From Costus lasius (lineage: Eukaryota; Streptophyta; Magnoliopsida; Zingiberales; Costaceae), in assembly GCA_027563935.2 (NCBI GenBank), contig CM050449.1, forward strand, positions 15,018,501 through 15,082,500: a stretch of DNA of 64,000 bases, read 5' to 3'. Below the pieces are notes generated by a model. That model had not been told where the DNA came from and did no database searches. It was given only the letters and a program-made list of their open reading frames with translations. How positions within the stretch are numbered: position 1 is the stretch's first letter; the number at the start of each line of letters is the position of its first letter. Positions 32,761 through 46,189 of the stretch are shown here, piece after piece. The translations under genes were made by a program, and so were the position numbers.

Positions 32761-34527
32761 GTGGTTTCGAACTTATGTCACCAGACTCCCGATTGAGGCG
32801 GCTGTGTTGCTTCCTTCCCCTAACACATTGTAAGGTACATTTGCCATTGATACACATCCAAATGATTGAAGAAGTTAGGTGTCAAAGGATAGTATTTTGA
32901 ATGGTAAAGGGAGGGGGCCTCCTACTTCCCAGGTGCGAAAGGAATCCTTTAGTTGGGCTAGGTTTGCATGAACTGATTGTTGAATACGCCTTGGAATTAA
33001 TATTGGCCTTAGAGATGGGAGTAGAGGGCCTCTTGAGTTTTTATCTAGGTTAGGTTCTTAGAGAGCATGAAATTTTAGAAAGTCTCTTGGTAGAGTTTGT
33101 GGATGGAAGGAGGTTTGATGAAAACAGAGTATAATGTTTGTTGGATAGCAAGGAAGGAGGCTAGATGAAATTAGAGTCTAATATTTGTTGGGAAGCATAG
33201 AAGGTGGCAAATTATGATCTACTTAGTTATTATGGTTATATTATGATCTAGTATTTGGCCATGAAAGTGATGTTTCTTGGCCATTGACAATTAGAATCCA
33301 TGGTTGACTAGCTTTAACTTATGTGTTTCATGACATTAGTAGAAAGTTTCTCATGAGAGAGGTCGAAAGTGCATGACTACAAATTTCACCCATTCTTAAT
33401 CCTCTTGTATTTTGGTCTTTGTTCCATTATCTAATTCATTAGGTTTTTCTGTAGCATTGCCTTTTTATGTTATTAAATGACAATGTAAGTGCAAGTATCC
33501 TTCTTGACTCCATGTTTGAAGTTGATTTGCATTCAGTTGAACTAATCATGCACTCCTTCGCTTGTTTTAAGAATGCAAACCTAGGATTTGGGATTAGACT
33601 AAGATTCAAGCCTCAAAGTACTAATTCGTACTGGGTAGTAAAGATGATATACACCAATCTAATATAGTACTGGTTCTTTGTTATTGAGTTATTAGCAGGT
33701 TAAAGAAAATAATGTTTTCTAAATCTTTAGAGATAAATGGACCGATTTAGTGTCTTCCATCTAATTTCATGATCACCTTGTTTCAATCTGTAAGAGAATC
33801 CTTGGAACTTGGTACTCAAAATATCACTCTTCTTTTTGCACAAGACATAAGCATGGAAAGAAACTTAATCAATAAGGAAAAGCCAAACACACTCCTGCTT
33901 CAATGTTTTATAGTAGTTTCAATTTTGTAATTTATGAGGTGAATGGCTGTGGTCCAGCCATCATGAATTATATGCAATCCAATAAGCTTTCTTAACTTTT
34001 ACGGAATTTGAATGTTTCTCCATGTGATTTATGTAATATTAGAAAGTTACGGAATATGAATTTGAGCCACCAATACCATGCTAACTCAAAAGATTGATCT
34101 ATTTCAAGGTTTTAAAAACTAATCTGAACAAGCTAGTTTTGCCGGAGGTTTGGTTCCATACTAAGCAAGGTGGAGCTTCTGCTCATGCATGGTACTGATG
34201 CTCTGTAGCGTCAGCATACTGTTCGGACAGTAGATGGTAGACCCATCAAATTGATTTTTTAAACCTTGATCTAGTTTATTCATTTATTTATGTCTTCATA
34301 TCTTTTGGCCTATTGTGTTTCTGTTTCAATTTAGAAATACTGAGCTATTGGCTTTTAAGTTGATAAAAGAAAAGGTCGTGGTTTTATGACAAGATACCAT
34401 AGTTTATAAGATATGCTTGATAAGTGAGCTAATTAAGCTTCAAATAGTGGCATTCTTCCGAGCCCCATTAATTATACATGATAACTTTTATGCTACCACA
34501 AGTTTTAAAATATATTTCCAATTACAA
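32761..34527. other. Intergenic DNA without recognised features
   Basis: AT-rich sequence with no protein family or clear repeat. It may include 3' gypsy sequence up to about 33000. Confidence 0.35.
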
Positions 34528-36312
<1,785 letters not shown>

Positions 36313-37088
36313 CTTTTTTTTCTTCTGCTTCATGGTTGACTTCGGAAAAAGAAGACACTGAACCAGCCAAGTGGACGGTCCTAATTAATTTGTTCACCTC
36401 ATTCTTCACTTCCATACACTCAGACCCCATTCATCAAAGCTTTTCAATGTGCGGAGTCACATGAGCACACTTTGTGAGGTTCCCCTAGTCCACACTACAT
36501 GTACCTACGTAGATTTCAATCCAATGAACACTAAATTTATGCAGAATGTTAGGTCATTGTTTGTCATGATTAATATGTCTTGACCTTTTTAAAATTCATC
36601 TTATAAAATAAAGTTTTTTTTATTTAATGAGTTTTAGCTTTCAATGAGCGCAAGTATTCATTGTTAATTACTCCTGAAAAATCAGGGTACCTTTGATTGA
36701 AAGATTCATATAATAAAATAAAATGAAAATAAAATGACTGAACAATATGATTCATTAAACATTAAAACAGAAATACATAATGATTTCAGAAAGAAAAATA
36801 ACAAAAGGGAAAAATCTTCGTCAACTTGGATGATTTGGATCTGCCAAATACCCGGCCTTGCAATGACTTGTTGGATATTTTGGATTTAGAAGGGATCCGG
36901 TCTTAATGACTTATCAGATATTCAGTTTGAAGAGTATCCGGCCACAACGGCTTGTTGGGTAAAGCTATCCAGCCATGACGGCTTATTGGATATTCAATTT
37001 GAGAAATTATCCGGCCTCAACGGCTTGTTAGGTAAAAATATCTGGCCTTACGATGGGTTGAATATTCGATTTGAGAAATTACCCGGCC
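36313..37088. repeat. Segmental duplication, copy 1 (contains start of element X2)
   Basis: This matches 41261-42036 at near identity with an offset of about 4948 bp. The copy includes about 230 bp of flank before the X2 start (TGTTAGGTCATTG at 36547), so both copies come from one insertion that was later duplicated. It ends inside the minisatellite at ACCCGGCC and is fused to a DUF247 fragment. Confidence 0.9.
36837..37088. repeat. Minisatellite of X2, copy 1
   Basis: Imperfect units of about 36 bp (CCGGCC..CGGCTTGTTGG(G/A)TA) alternate in pairs. This is the truncated version of the array at 41785-42930. Confidence 0.85.
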
Positions 37089-37362
37089 CCAAATGGACAA
37101 CAAGCACTGGGTTGAAATGATGCTGCTCGACAGTTGTTTCGTCATAGAGTTGCACCTTCTGATGGAGTTCGGGCGAGAGGAATCCGATGATGAAGAGGTG
37201 GATCCGATCCAGAGCACCTCGTGGGTGCGCCCGCCTGTGTTGGGCGACATGCTGCTGCTGGAGAACCAGCTTCCTTTCTTCCTCCTTGAGAAGTTGCTAG
37301 AGTTGAATTCTTCGTCCAGCAGTAATAGTCGTTCCCTAGAGTTGAATTCTTTTGACTTGTGA
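37089..37362 (+). pseudogene. DUF247 gene fragment 1
   Basis: It encodes MDNKHWVEMMLLDSCFVIEL and VLGDMLLLENQLPFFLLEKL, nearly identical to the middle of the intact DUF247 gene (equivalent to about 38692-38930). It has no N-terminus, and the frame ends soon after LLELNSSSS at a stop. It is joined directly to X2 minisatellite sequence, so it was broken by the rearrangement. Confidence 0.9.
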
Positions 37363-38060
37363 ACTGAAGAGCCACCAGCGACTAACCCAGCCAGCTTTCG
37401 CCTCTTCCGCCTAAGCCGCCCAATCCTGATGGGGATTTTTTTGGAAGCCCGTGGCCTCCCAGTGCCTAGCGGAGTATCTATTCTGCGGCTTCCCCAAACT
37501 CAACGCTGGAACACTAGAATCCTCCCTTTGAGTAAAGAGAGGGAGACCTCGATTCTGGAACCTGGAATTCATCTAAGTTATTGCCTCTAAGATAGGTCAG
37601 TCACTCTGAGTTAGAAAATTTTATACATGTTCCTACACACATTTGTAATCTTGACCATTTACGATTAACTTGTTAAGAATTTTTTTCTGCAAAATTATCT
37701 GTGGTTATCATAACCAGATGCACGTCGGTATGTCATAATTTTATCCTTTATATAGATTTTATCTAATACGTAATTGCAACTCCGATTTGCTAAATTACTA
37801 TCATTGACTCAATATCAGAGTGGTTTTTTTTTCATCATTTGACTAATGAAAATTGGGTTGATTTTAAATTTTTAAGCAACACGAATCCAGCAATTATACA
37901 GACAGATTCGAACGCACTCGCTGACAAAATGTTTCCAATTATTTTATCAAATTGAGGCGTACGATGAGGAGCCCACGCGTTCTTGGTTGGGTGGCATTGA
38001 CCAATATGATATTGCACAACAATTACCAAAGTGACATGGGAGCATGAATCATAAATTTCG
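37363..38060. repeat. Duplicated DUF247 3'-flanking sequence, copy 1
   Basis: It shares long blocks with 40020-40830 (for example TGGAAGCCCGTGGCCTCCCA and GCGGAGTATCTATTCTGCGG), the sequence downstream of the intact DUF247 gene. This supports gene-plus-flank tandem duplication. Confidence 0.8.
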
Positions 38061-38296
38061 TATGCAGCGAACTCGAATTTACTTATTTACATACAATTGG
38101 ATCAAGTTGTATTCACGGTACGGTTGACATTTCGCCAACTCGCCTTTCTCATAGATCCAGTTGGATAAGTTGTCCTCTGCATATGCAGGTAACTCCCATC
38201 CATATTTCACAAGTGCTTCTTTTTCTGCTTCTAATCCATATTCCTTCCTCTTCTTTGAAGTAATTGGTGCCAATTAGAAAGAAGGGGCGGTGGGAG

Positions 38297-39793
38297 ATGG
38301 ATGCTTTGAGGACAGATGTGGTGGTCGATGTGCAAGACGATGATAATTCATGGATCTACCAATTAGACAAGAGCTTAGAAGATAATGATGCATGGCTCAA
38401 CAGATTAAAGAAGAGGGTGGAGGAAACAGATTGGATACGCCACCGCTGCACAATTTACAGAGTCCCGTCCGGACTACGATTGGTTGATCCAATTGCCTAC
38501 GAGCCGAAGATCATCTCGCTCGGCCCCTACCACCATGGCAAGCCCCATCTCAGAGCCATGGAGGAACTCAAGTGGCGCTATCTCAAGAGGTTCCTGGACC
38601 GGAACTCGGAAAAGGGTCTGGAAGAATACTTAAAGCTCGTGGTGAACATGGAGGATAGAACCCGCAATGCATACTCGGAAGCGCCCCAAATGGACAGCAA
38701 GCACTGGGCTGAAATGATGCTACTCGACAGTTGTTTCGTCATAGAGGTGCTCACGGAGTTCGGGCGAGAGGAAACCGATGATGAAGAGGTGGATCCGATC
38801 CATAGCACCTCATGGGTGCGCCCGTCTGTGTTGGGCGACATGCTGCTGCTGGAGAACCAGCTTCCTTTCTTCCTCCTTGAGAACCTGCTAGAGTTGAATC
38901 CTTCGTCCAGCAGAAATAGTCATCCCCTAGCTAAGATTGTATTTACCATTTTCGGGGTTCTAATGCCCGGAAAGGTCCAAGCATCGAACCTCGACAACAT
39001 CGGTGATATCCATCATATTCTTCACCTTTTATATTTTTGCACACTCCCGGACGATCCTGCAATGGACGGACGTCGTTCCCGTGGGTTGGCAAGGAGATTG
39101 TGGAGTTTCTGTGTAGATCCTTTGTTAAGGAAATTTACTAGAAAAAACAATTGTAGTAGTGGCAGAAATAGTAGCAGTAGTAGCAGCAGCAGTCGCAACA
39201 GCATCTTCATATCACCACCACCGCTCCAGTGGGTAGCATCGGCGAAGAACCTCCAGAACGCAGGCGTGTCATTTCGAAAGAAGACGAGGAATGTGACAAG
39301 CTTCATGGACATCACATTTCGAAAAGGCACGTTGGAGATCCCACCACTGCAGATCTTCGGCCAGTCCAATGCGATTTTCCGGAATCTAATTGCATTTGAG
39401 CAGTGCCACATGGGGAACACAAGCCCTACCCAATTGGCGGCATATGCGTACCTAATGGATTGCATCATCAACACGCCGGACGACGTTGATTTGCTCCAAC
39501 AGGCTGGGATCATTGCCAGTACACTAGGCAACGACGATGACGTTGCTCAATTCTTCAACCGGCTCCGCACCAACACCGCAATTGACCCGAATAGCTACCT
39601 ATCCGGCGTGTTTGAGGACGTGCAGCGTCACTGCGACACAAGAAGGAACAAGTGGAAGGCAACTCTGAACCACAATTACTTCAACAATCCCTGGGCCATC
39701 GTCTCCGTCATCGCGGCTATCTTTCTCTTTCTGCTCACCATCATGCAGACCGTGCTCGCCTTTTTCAGCTATCTCCGGCCGCACTCGGCGTAG
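38297..39793 (+). CDS. DUF247 (UPF0481) plant membrane protein, intact
   Basis: This is a single-exon gene of 498 codons starting MDALRTDVVVDVQDD; an earlier in-frame TTG is not a likely start. It has the DUF247 hallmarks: an N-terminal YRVPSGLRLVDPIAYEPKII, SLGPYHHGKPHL, MEELKWRYL, then MLLLDSCFVIEVL, the GDMLLLENQLPFFLLENLLE block, and a C-terminal hydrophobic helix (AIVSVIAAIFLFLLTIMQTV) with a short tail. This fits a C-terminally anchored membrane protein. Molecular function is largely unknown; in grasses two DUF247 genes are male determinants of S/Z self-incompatibility, but most members have no such role. A Ser/Asn-rich loop (residues about 285-310) is low complexity. Broken copies lie on both sides. 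Confidence 0.92.
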   Translation: MDALRTDVVVDVQDDDNSWIYQLDKSLEDNDAWLNRLKKRVEETDWIRHRCTIYRVPSGLRLVDPIAYEPKIISLGPYHHGKPHLRAMEELKWRYLKRFLDRNSEKGLEEYLKLVVNMEDRTRNAYSEAPQMDSKHWAEMMLLDSCFVIEVLTEFGREETDDEEVDPIHSTSWVRPSVLGDMLLLENQLPFFLLENLLELNPSSSRNSHPLAKIVFTIFGVLMPGKVQASNLDNIGDIHHILHLLYFCTLPDDPAMDGRRSRGLARRLWSFCVDPLLRKFTRKNNCSSGRNSSSSSSSSRNSIFISPPPLQWVASAKNLQNAGVSFRKKTRNVTSFMDITFRKGTLEIPPLQIFGQSNAIFRNLIAFEQCHMGNTSPTQLAAYAYLMDCIINTPDDVDLLQQAGIIASTLGNDDDVAQFFNRLRTNTAIDPNSYLSGVFEDVQRHCDTRRNKWKATLNHNYFNNPWAIVSVIAAIFLFLLTIMQTVLAFFSYLRPHSA

Positions 39794-40849
39794 CTCTGAT
39801 TCGCCTGTTACATCAGACCTATTCTTCTCAAGCTTGTATTCTTGTTGATCTTAATAAAGAGAGTGATGATGAGGTATCAATTTTTTTTACTTATATTTGT
39901 TTGATTCTTCGTGAAATTCACCCTCCGATCTGAATAAATGATCACTGTGACCACACAATAAAGTAATCGTCGGTAATCATATGATAATTGCTGTATATCT
40001 TCTTTAATTCTTTTACCTAGTGAACAAAATAGCCACCAGTGACTAACCCTGCTCTGCTTTCGCCGCCTCCGCCTGAGCCGCTCGATCCTGATGGGGTTTT
40101 CTTGGAAGCCCGTGGCCTCCCAGTGCCTAGCGGAGTATCTATTCTGCGGCTTCCCTAAATTCAGTGCCGGAACCTCAAAATCCTCCCTTCGAGTAAAGAG
40201 AGGGTGACCTGACCTCGATACTGGAACCTGGAGTTCATCTGAGTTATTGCCTCTGAGATAGTAAATCACTCTGAGTGGAAAACTTTATACATATTCCTAC
40301 ATACAATTATAATCTTGACCACTTAACGATTAACTTGTTAAGAAATTTTTTTCCTGCAAAATTATCATAACCAGATGCACGTCGGTATGTAATAATTTTA
40401 TCCTTTATATAGATTTGATCAAATACGTAATTGTAACTCAGATATGCTAAACTAGTATCACTGACTCAGTATCAGACTATCAGAGTGGTTTTTTCTTATC
40501 ATTTGACTAAGGAAAATTTAGTTGATTTTAAATTTTTAAACAATACGAATCCAGCAATTATACAGACAGATTGAACGCACTCGCTGCCAAAATGTTTCCA
40601 CTTATTTTATGATGAAGATCCGAACTCAATCCAACGCTCTTAGCGAACTCAAAAAATACCACGGCTTCAGGATTGAGCACTAATAATTCCTTGTGCCAAT
40701 AGCAATTCCTTCCCTTTTACCCCTCTATCATTTTATCAAATTGACGCGTACGATGAGGAGCCCACACGTTATTGGTTGGGTGGCATTAACTAATATGACA
40801 TTGTACAATAATTCCCAAGTGACCGACTACTGACTAATATGACTAATAC
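39794..40849. repeat. DUF247 3' flank, including duplicated sequence copy 2
   Basis: 40020-40830 repeats 37363-38060 with an extra segment at about 40610-40730. No separate gene is recognised. Confidence 0.7.
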
Positions 40850-41255
40850 GTGGGGAACTCGCACCCCACCAACTTGGCCGCATACGTGTACCTGATGGAC
40901 TGCATCATCGACACGCCAGTCGACGTTGATAAGCTCCAGCGTCGTTGAACCATAATGGACTGCATCATGGACTGCATCATGGACTGCATCATGGACTGCA
41001 ACGCCAGCCTGATGGACTGCATCATCGACTGCATCAGCCAGCTACGCACCAACGCTGCGATGGACCCGAATAGCTACTTGTCCGGCGTGTTTGTTGACGT
41101 GCAACGCCACTGCAACAAAAGAAGGAACAAGTGGAAGGCGTCGTTGAACCATAATTACTTCAGCAACCCCTAGGCTATCATCTCAATCATCGCGGCTATT
41201 TTTCTCTTCCTGTTCACCATAATGCAAACCGTAGCTCTGATGCACCTGCTTCATG
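40850..41255 (+). pseudogene. DUF247 C-terminal fragment 2 with 12-bp repeat expansion
   Basis: It reads NSHPTNLAAYVYLMDCII, then RTNAAMDPNSYLSGVFVDVQ and NKWKASLNHNYFSNP followed by TAG where the intact gene has Trp, then the membrane helix (AIISIIAAIFLFLFT). An insertion near 40955-41040 consists of repeated ATGGACTGCATC units, and a GCGTCGTTGAACCATAAT block is duplicated (about 40938 and 41141). The N-terminal two thirds are absent. Confidence 0.88.
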
Positions 41256-41260
41256 GTTGA

Positions 41261-42036
41261 CTTTTTTTCTTCTGCTTCATGGTTGACTTCGGAAAAAGAA
41301 GACACTGAACCAGCCATGTGGACGGTCCTAATTAATTTGTTCACCTCATTCTTCACTTCCATACACTCAGACCCCATTCATCAAAGCTTTTCAATGTGCG
41401 GAGTCACATGAGCACACTTTGTGAGGTTCCCCTAGTCCACACTACATGTACCTACGTAGATTTCAATCCAATGAACACTCAATTTATGCAGAATGTTATG
41501 TCATTGTTTGTCATGATTAATATGTCTTGACCTTTTTAAAATTCATCTTATAAAAATAAAATTTTTTTTATTTAATGAGTTTTAGCTTTCAATGAGCGCA
41601 AGTACTCATTGTTAATTACTCCTGAAAAATCATGGTACCTTTGATTGAAAGATTCATATAATAAAATAAAATGAAAATAAAATAACTGAACAATATGATT
41701 CATTAAACATTAAAACAGAAATACATAATGATTTCAGAAAGAAAAATAACAAAAGGGAAAAATCTTCGTCAACTTGGATGATTTGGATCTGCCAAATACC
41801 CGGCCTTGCAATGACTTGTTGGATATTTTGGATTTAGAAGGGATCCGGTCTTAATGACTTATCAGATATTCAGTTTGAGGAGTATCCAGCCACAACGGCT
41901 TGTTGGGTAAAGCTATCCAGCTATGACGGCTTATTGGATATTCAATTTGAGAAATTATCCGGCCTCAACGGCTTGTTAGGTAAAAATATCTGGCCTTACG
42001 ATGTGTTGGATATTCGATTTGAGAAATTACCCGGCC
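41261..42036. repeat. Segmental duplication, copy 2 (contains start of element X2)
   Basis: This is the partner of 36313-37088. X2 begins at 41494 (TGTTATGTCATTG). Here the minisatellite continues instead of being cut. Confidence 0.9.
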
Positions 42037-42930
42037 TCAACAGCTTGTTGGGTAAAGATATTCGGCCTTGCGGCGTGTTGGATATTCAATTTGTGGAATT
42101 ACCCGGCCTCAACAACTTGTTGGGTAAAGATATCCGGCCTTGTGGCGTGTTGGATATTCGATTTGAGAAATTACCCGGCCTCAACGGCTTACTGGGTAAA
42201 GATATCCGGCCTTGCGACGTGTTGGACATTCGATTTGAGAAATTACCCGGCCTCAACGGCTTGTTGGGTAAAGATATCCAGCCTTGCAGCGTGTTGGATA
42301 TTCGATTTGTGGAATTACCCAACAAGCCGGTCTCAACGGCTTGTTGGGTAAAGATATCCAGCCTTGCAGCGTGTTGGATATTCGATTTGTGGAATTACCC
42401 AACAAGCCGGCCTCAACGGCTTGTTGGGTAAAGATATCCAGCCTTGCGGCGTGTGGGATATTCGATTTGTGGAATTACCCGACCTCAACAGCTTGTTAGG
42501 TAAAGATATCCAGCCTTGTGGCATGTTGGATATTTGATTTGAAAAATATTCGGCCTTGCGGCGTGTTGGATATTTAAATTTAGGAAAATTATTCGGCCTT
42601 ACGGTTTGTTGGATAATTTAAATTTGGAAAATATCCGGCCTTACGGCGTGTTGGATATTTAAATTTGAGAAGAATTACTCGGCCTCGCTGCTTGTTGGAT
42701 AATTTGAATTTGAAAAATATCCGGTCTCGCGGCGTGTTGGATATTTAAATTTGGAAAAATATCCGGCCTTACGGCATGTTGGATATTTAAATTTGAGAAA
42801 AATTACCCGGCTTCGCGGCTTATTGGATATTTGAATTTAAAAAATATTCGGCCTTACGACACGTTGGATATTTGAATTTGGAAAATATCCGGCCTTACGG
42901 CATGTTGGATATTTAAATTCGAGAAGATAC
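41785..42930. repeat. Minisatellite of X2, ~72-bp period from two 36-bp half-units
   Basis: The array of CCGGCC-TTGCGGCGTGTTGGATATT and CCCGGCCTCAACGGCTTGTTGG half-units spans more than 1.1 kb. In 41934-42431 the period is 72 bp, a multiple of three, so it stays open as a 24-residue repeat (IRFEKLPGLNGLLGKD). Later units are AT-richer and lose the period. The X1 array at 19201-19660 is clearly related. Confidence 0.9.
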
Positions 42931-43099
42931 CCTCAAAACTGATATGCATTTGTCATAAGACATGGAAAAAAATCTAAGTTGTGTTGTAACAACGTTGAGG
43001 AGCTACACCCTGATACGACGTATCGACGTACGCACCTCCTAAACAATGTTATTAACAATACGCGATTTATCATCCACGACTATGTTTGAATGAGTTGAG

Positions 43100-43330
43100 T
43101 GCATGGGTTGGGTGAATGAGCCGTGGGGCTAATCGTTCGAAGTTTGGATGAATGAGCCGAGAGACCAAGCATTCGAGATTTGGATGAACAGGCCATCGGA
43201 CCAAACGTTCAAAATTTGGGTGAACGAGCTGTGGGGCCAAAGGTTCGAAATTCCATTGAACGGGTCGTGGGACCAATCGTTCAAAATTTGGGGGGAATGG
43301 GTCATAGGACCAAATTTTCAGAATTTGATG
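43100..43330. repeat. ~37-45-bp tandem repeats
   Basis: Five or six imperfect units contain GAACGAGC(T/C)GTGGG(G/A)CCAA(A/T)CGTTCAAAATTTGG. They lie just downstream of the X2 minisatellite. Confidence 0.75.
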
Positions 43331-43379
43331 ACTGATTTGTAAATTTGCTTAGATCTAGGTTTCTAATCAAAAATCTGAG

Positions 43380-43980
43380 ATCAAATTCAGAAAGATCTAA
43401 CTCAATTTGATAAGAGTCAGATTGTTCAGATCATTTTGAGAGTTATCCGATTGGCTGAGATCCGAAAAAATTAATTTCAGCCGTTGAAAGCTTAACTTTT
43501 AGATCTGCTTTGATCCAGATTTTGGATCAATAATCTGATGGCAGATCTTTCCTAGATCTGATCCAAATTTGTAAGGATTAATATTTGGATAATTTCGAGA
43601 GCTATCCGATTGGTTGAGATTTGTGCAAATCAATCTTAGTCGTTGAAAGCTTGATTCGCATATCTACTTAGATTCTTGTCAAAAATCCGAAGGCGGATTT
43701 GGAAAGATCTGATCCAAATTTGTAAGGATCGATATTCGGATCATTTCGAGAGATATCCAATTGGCTGAGATTTGTGCAAATCAATCTTGGCCGTTGAAGG
43801 CTTGATTTGCAGATTTGCTTAGATCTAAATCTCGGATTGAAAATCTGAGGGCGGATCTAGAAAGATCTGACTCATATTTGTAGGGATCAATATGCGGATC
43901 ACTTTGAAAGTCGTCCAATTGGCTGAGATTTATGCAAATCAATTTCAACCGTTGATTGCATTTAAATTTGGATCAACCGA
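43380..43980. repeat. ~155-bp tandem repeats, four copies
   Basis: Units start near 43437, 43600, 43747 and 43904, each with GAGAG(T/C)TATCC(G/A)ATTGGCTGAG, then GCCGTTGAAAGCTT and AGATCTG(A/C)TCCAAATTTGTA. They probably belong to X2. Confidence 0.8.
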
Positions 43981-44334
43981 TTTTTAGATTAGAACCTTTG
44001 ATTCCTGGGTGATCAAATCTGATCCATTAGTTCTAAGTTTAATCCAAGACTATTTGATCCTAAATGATTAAATCTGAGATGCTAGATTTACATTTAATCC
44101 CGGCAATCGATTTTAAGTGATTAAATCTGGGCCGTTAGATTTGTATTTAATCTTAGCCATTGATCTTAAGTGATAAAATTTGATCCGTTAAGACTTAAAT
44201 TTAATCTTGGTTGTTGATCTTATTTTGGCAAAATTGAACCGTTGGATCAAATTAAAAATTTGATTACACTCGTAACATGCGTCTTCATCTTCCGTCGCCC
44301 GATGTCTTCCGTCCGCCGCCGGCCGTCCGACCAT
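43981..44334. other. Probable continuation of element X2
   Basis: Short imperfect repeats on GATTAAATCTG(A/G)(G/T)CC(G/A)TTAGA are seen, then GC-rich sequence. No gene is recognised and the right end of X2 was not found. Confidence 0.4.
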
Positions 44335-44532
44335 AGTGGCGGATCTAGGACCCGAAGGTATATGGGGGCAATAGATATATAAAGGCAAAATTATAAAGAT
44401 TAAAATTTTTTTAGTGGGGGAAATTAATAATTTTTATACATATAATAAACTATATATATACATATGTTCCATTGATTTTAAAAATTGAGTGGGGGCATTT
44501 GCCCCCACTAACTACAATGTGGCTCCGCCACT
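44335..44532. mobile_element. 198-bp MITE with 10-bp flanking duplication
   Basis: The inverted ends are AGTGGCGGATC and GGCTCCGCCACT. The flanks GTCCGACCAT at 44325-44334 and 44533-44542 are identical. The interior is AT-rich and non-coding. The duplication length fits a Mutator-like element (9-10 bp) better than hAT (8 bp), but the superfamily is not settled. Confidence 0.85.
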
Positions 44533-46189
44533 GTCCGACCATCAGACTCTCGGTGACCGAGGCTGAGGCCTCTGTGCATCTCTTCGAAGTGGTGGCTATC
44601 GTTCAACGCCCTTTGGTGGCGATTCGGCATCGAACGAGCGGTTTTCGTTCGAAATAGAGGCAAAGAACAGGGTCACCAGAAAATCTATCAATTCCGGCGA
44701 TCCATACGTATGATGGATGGATATCTTCTTCCACCAGTGCGCACGCTCGAGGAGAAGGCATGGACGGAGTATCGATTTGATTTGATGGCTAGATGAAGCA
44801 TTTGTTGAGGAAATCGGAGGTAATCGCGGCTGGAAGAAAAAACACAAGCAATCGCCGGAAATTGTTTGATTATGGCTAGGGGTGAGCATTCGGGTCGGTA
44901 AAATCGGTTTTTACCGATTACCGAAAAATTCGGTAAATACGGTTTGGTTAAATATAATTCGGTTTCGGTAACGGTAATGGATATAGTAAATATCGGTTTT
45001 CGGTATTCGGTTCGGTTTTTAACAATCGGTTCGGTAAAAAACCGATTTACCAATTAAATTATATTAACTATAATTTAATATTTAATAACAGGCGTGAGTG
45101 GTGCGCCGTGCGTGTGTGAGGCAGCTGGCCAGCTGTGAGCATTGAATTCGAATCTACGGATCTAAACTAATAATCCAAATCCATATACCCATTACCCAGT
45201 TACCCTTAAGTCCTTAACAGCTAAAAGCCTAAAACCCTAGTTTCCCTAATTTCCATTTCATCGCCGACTCGCTGTCTCAATGTCTCAAACTCTCGCGATT
45301 TCGTCACCCTCTGCCCTGATGCCCTCTCCACTTCTCCAATCTCCAGCCTCCAGCGGTCCAGCCTCCATCTTCGAATGCATCTCGTCGCCTTCTCCTGCTC
45401 TGCTGCTCTCCATCTTCGAACTCTATCTAGCCATCTCCATCCCGTAGCCCTCTCCTACTCTCCATCTTCGAACCCTATCTGGGTCATCTGACCATCTCCA
45501 TCTCGTCGCCTCTCTATCTTCAAACCCTAAGCTCCGTGCGACCTCGTCGAGTCGTCGTCGCCCTCTCCAATCTTGAACCCCTAAGCTCCACTTGTGTGAC
45601 CTTGCTTGTTGCCCGTCGCCGTCTCCATCCTCTGTCTATGCCGAGTCTGCCGACGGCTCGCGTGTCATCTCCAACTCTCCATCCTTTTGTCCAAGCAGCC
45701 AAGTAGAACTGCAGAAGCAGTCAAGCACTAAGCCAGTAAGCCTCGCCCTCAAAAAGCTTACGTGAGACCATTCTTCACTCTGCAATTTGTAATTCTGTTA
45801 TTCTGATTTATGCATTTATATGTTAATGTTATAAACTTTATGCTTAATGGTTGAATCTTTTTAGTATTATTTGAATGAATGTGTCATGATTTGTGGCATG
45901 ACTGAGACTGAGTTGAGATTTGATTATCCTATGAGCTGCACCATATGCGACTGTCCCTAGGTATGTAGTTATTTAATTATTTTTTAATTTTGATGTCATT
46001 TAAATTATGTTAGCACATGATAACATATTAACATCTAACTCCAAGCATAGCTATTGGCTGTAGTGCGATTTATAATGTTAAGCTAAGCTAAGTTATTTAT
46101 GTGTTGAATTTTAAAGACAAAATGATTTTAAAGATTTTGAGAATAATTTTGGACAGTTGGACCTTTGTTTTTTTTACACGAAAGGCATA

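Noticed and set aside
39022..39531. 169-codon minus-strand frame opposite DUF247
   Set aside because: It is antisense to the intact DUF247 gene and has no domain of its own.
38297..39793. Calling this DUF247 gene a self-incompatibility determinant
   Set aside because: Most DUF247 genes have no such role, and no partner gene or second conserved DUF247 gene is present here.
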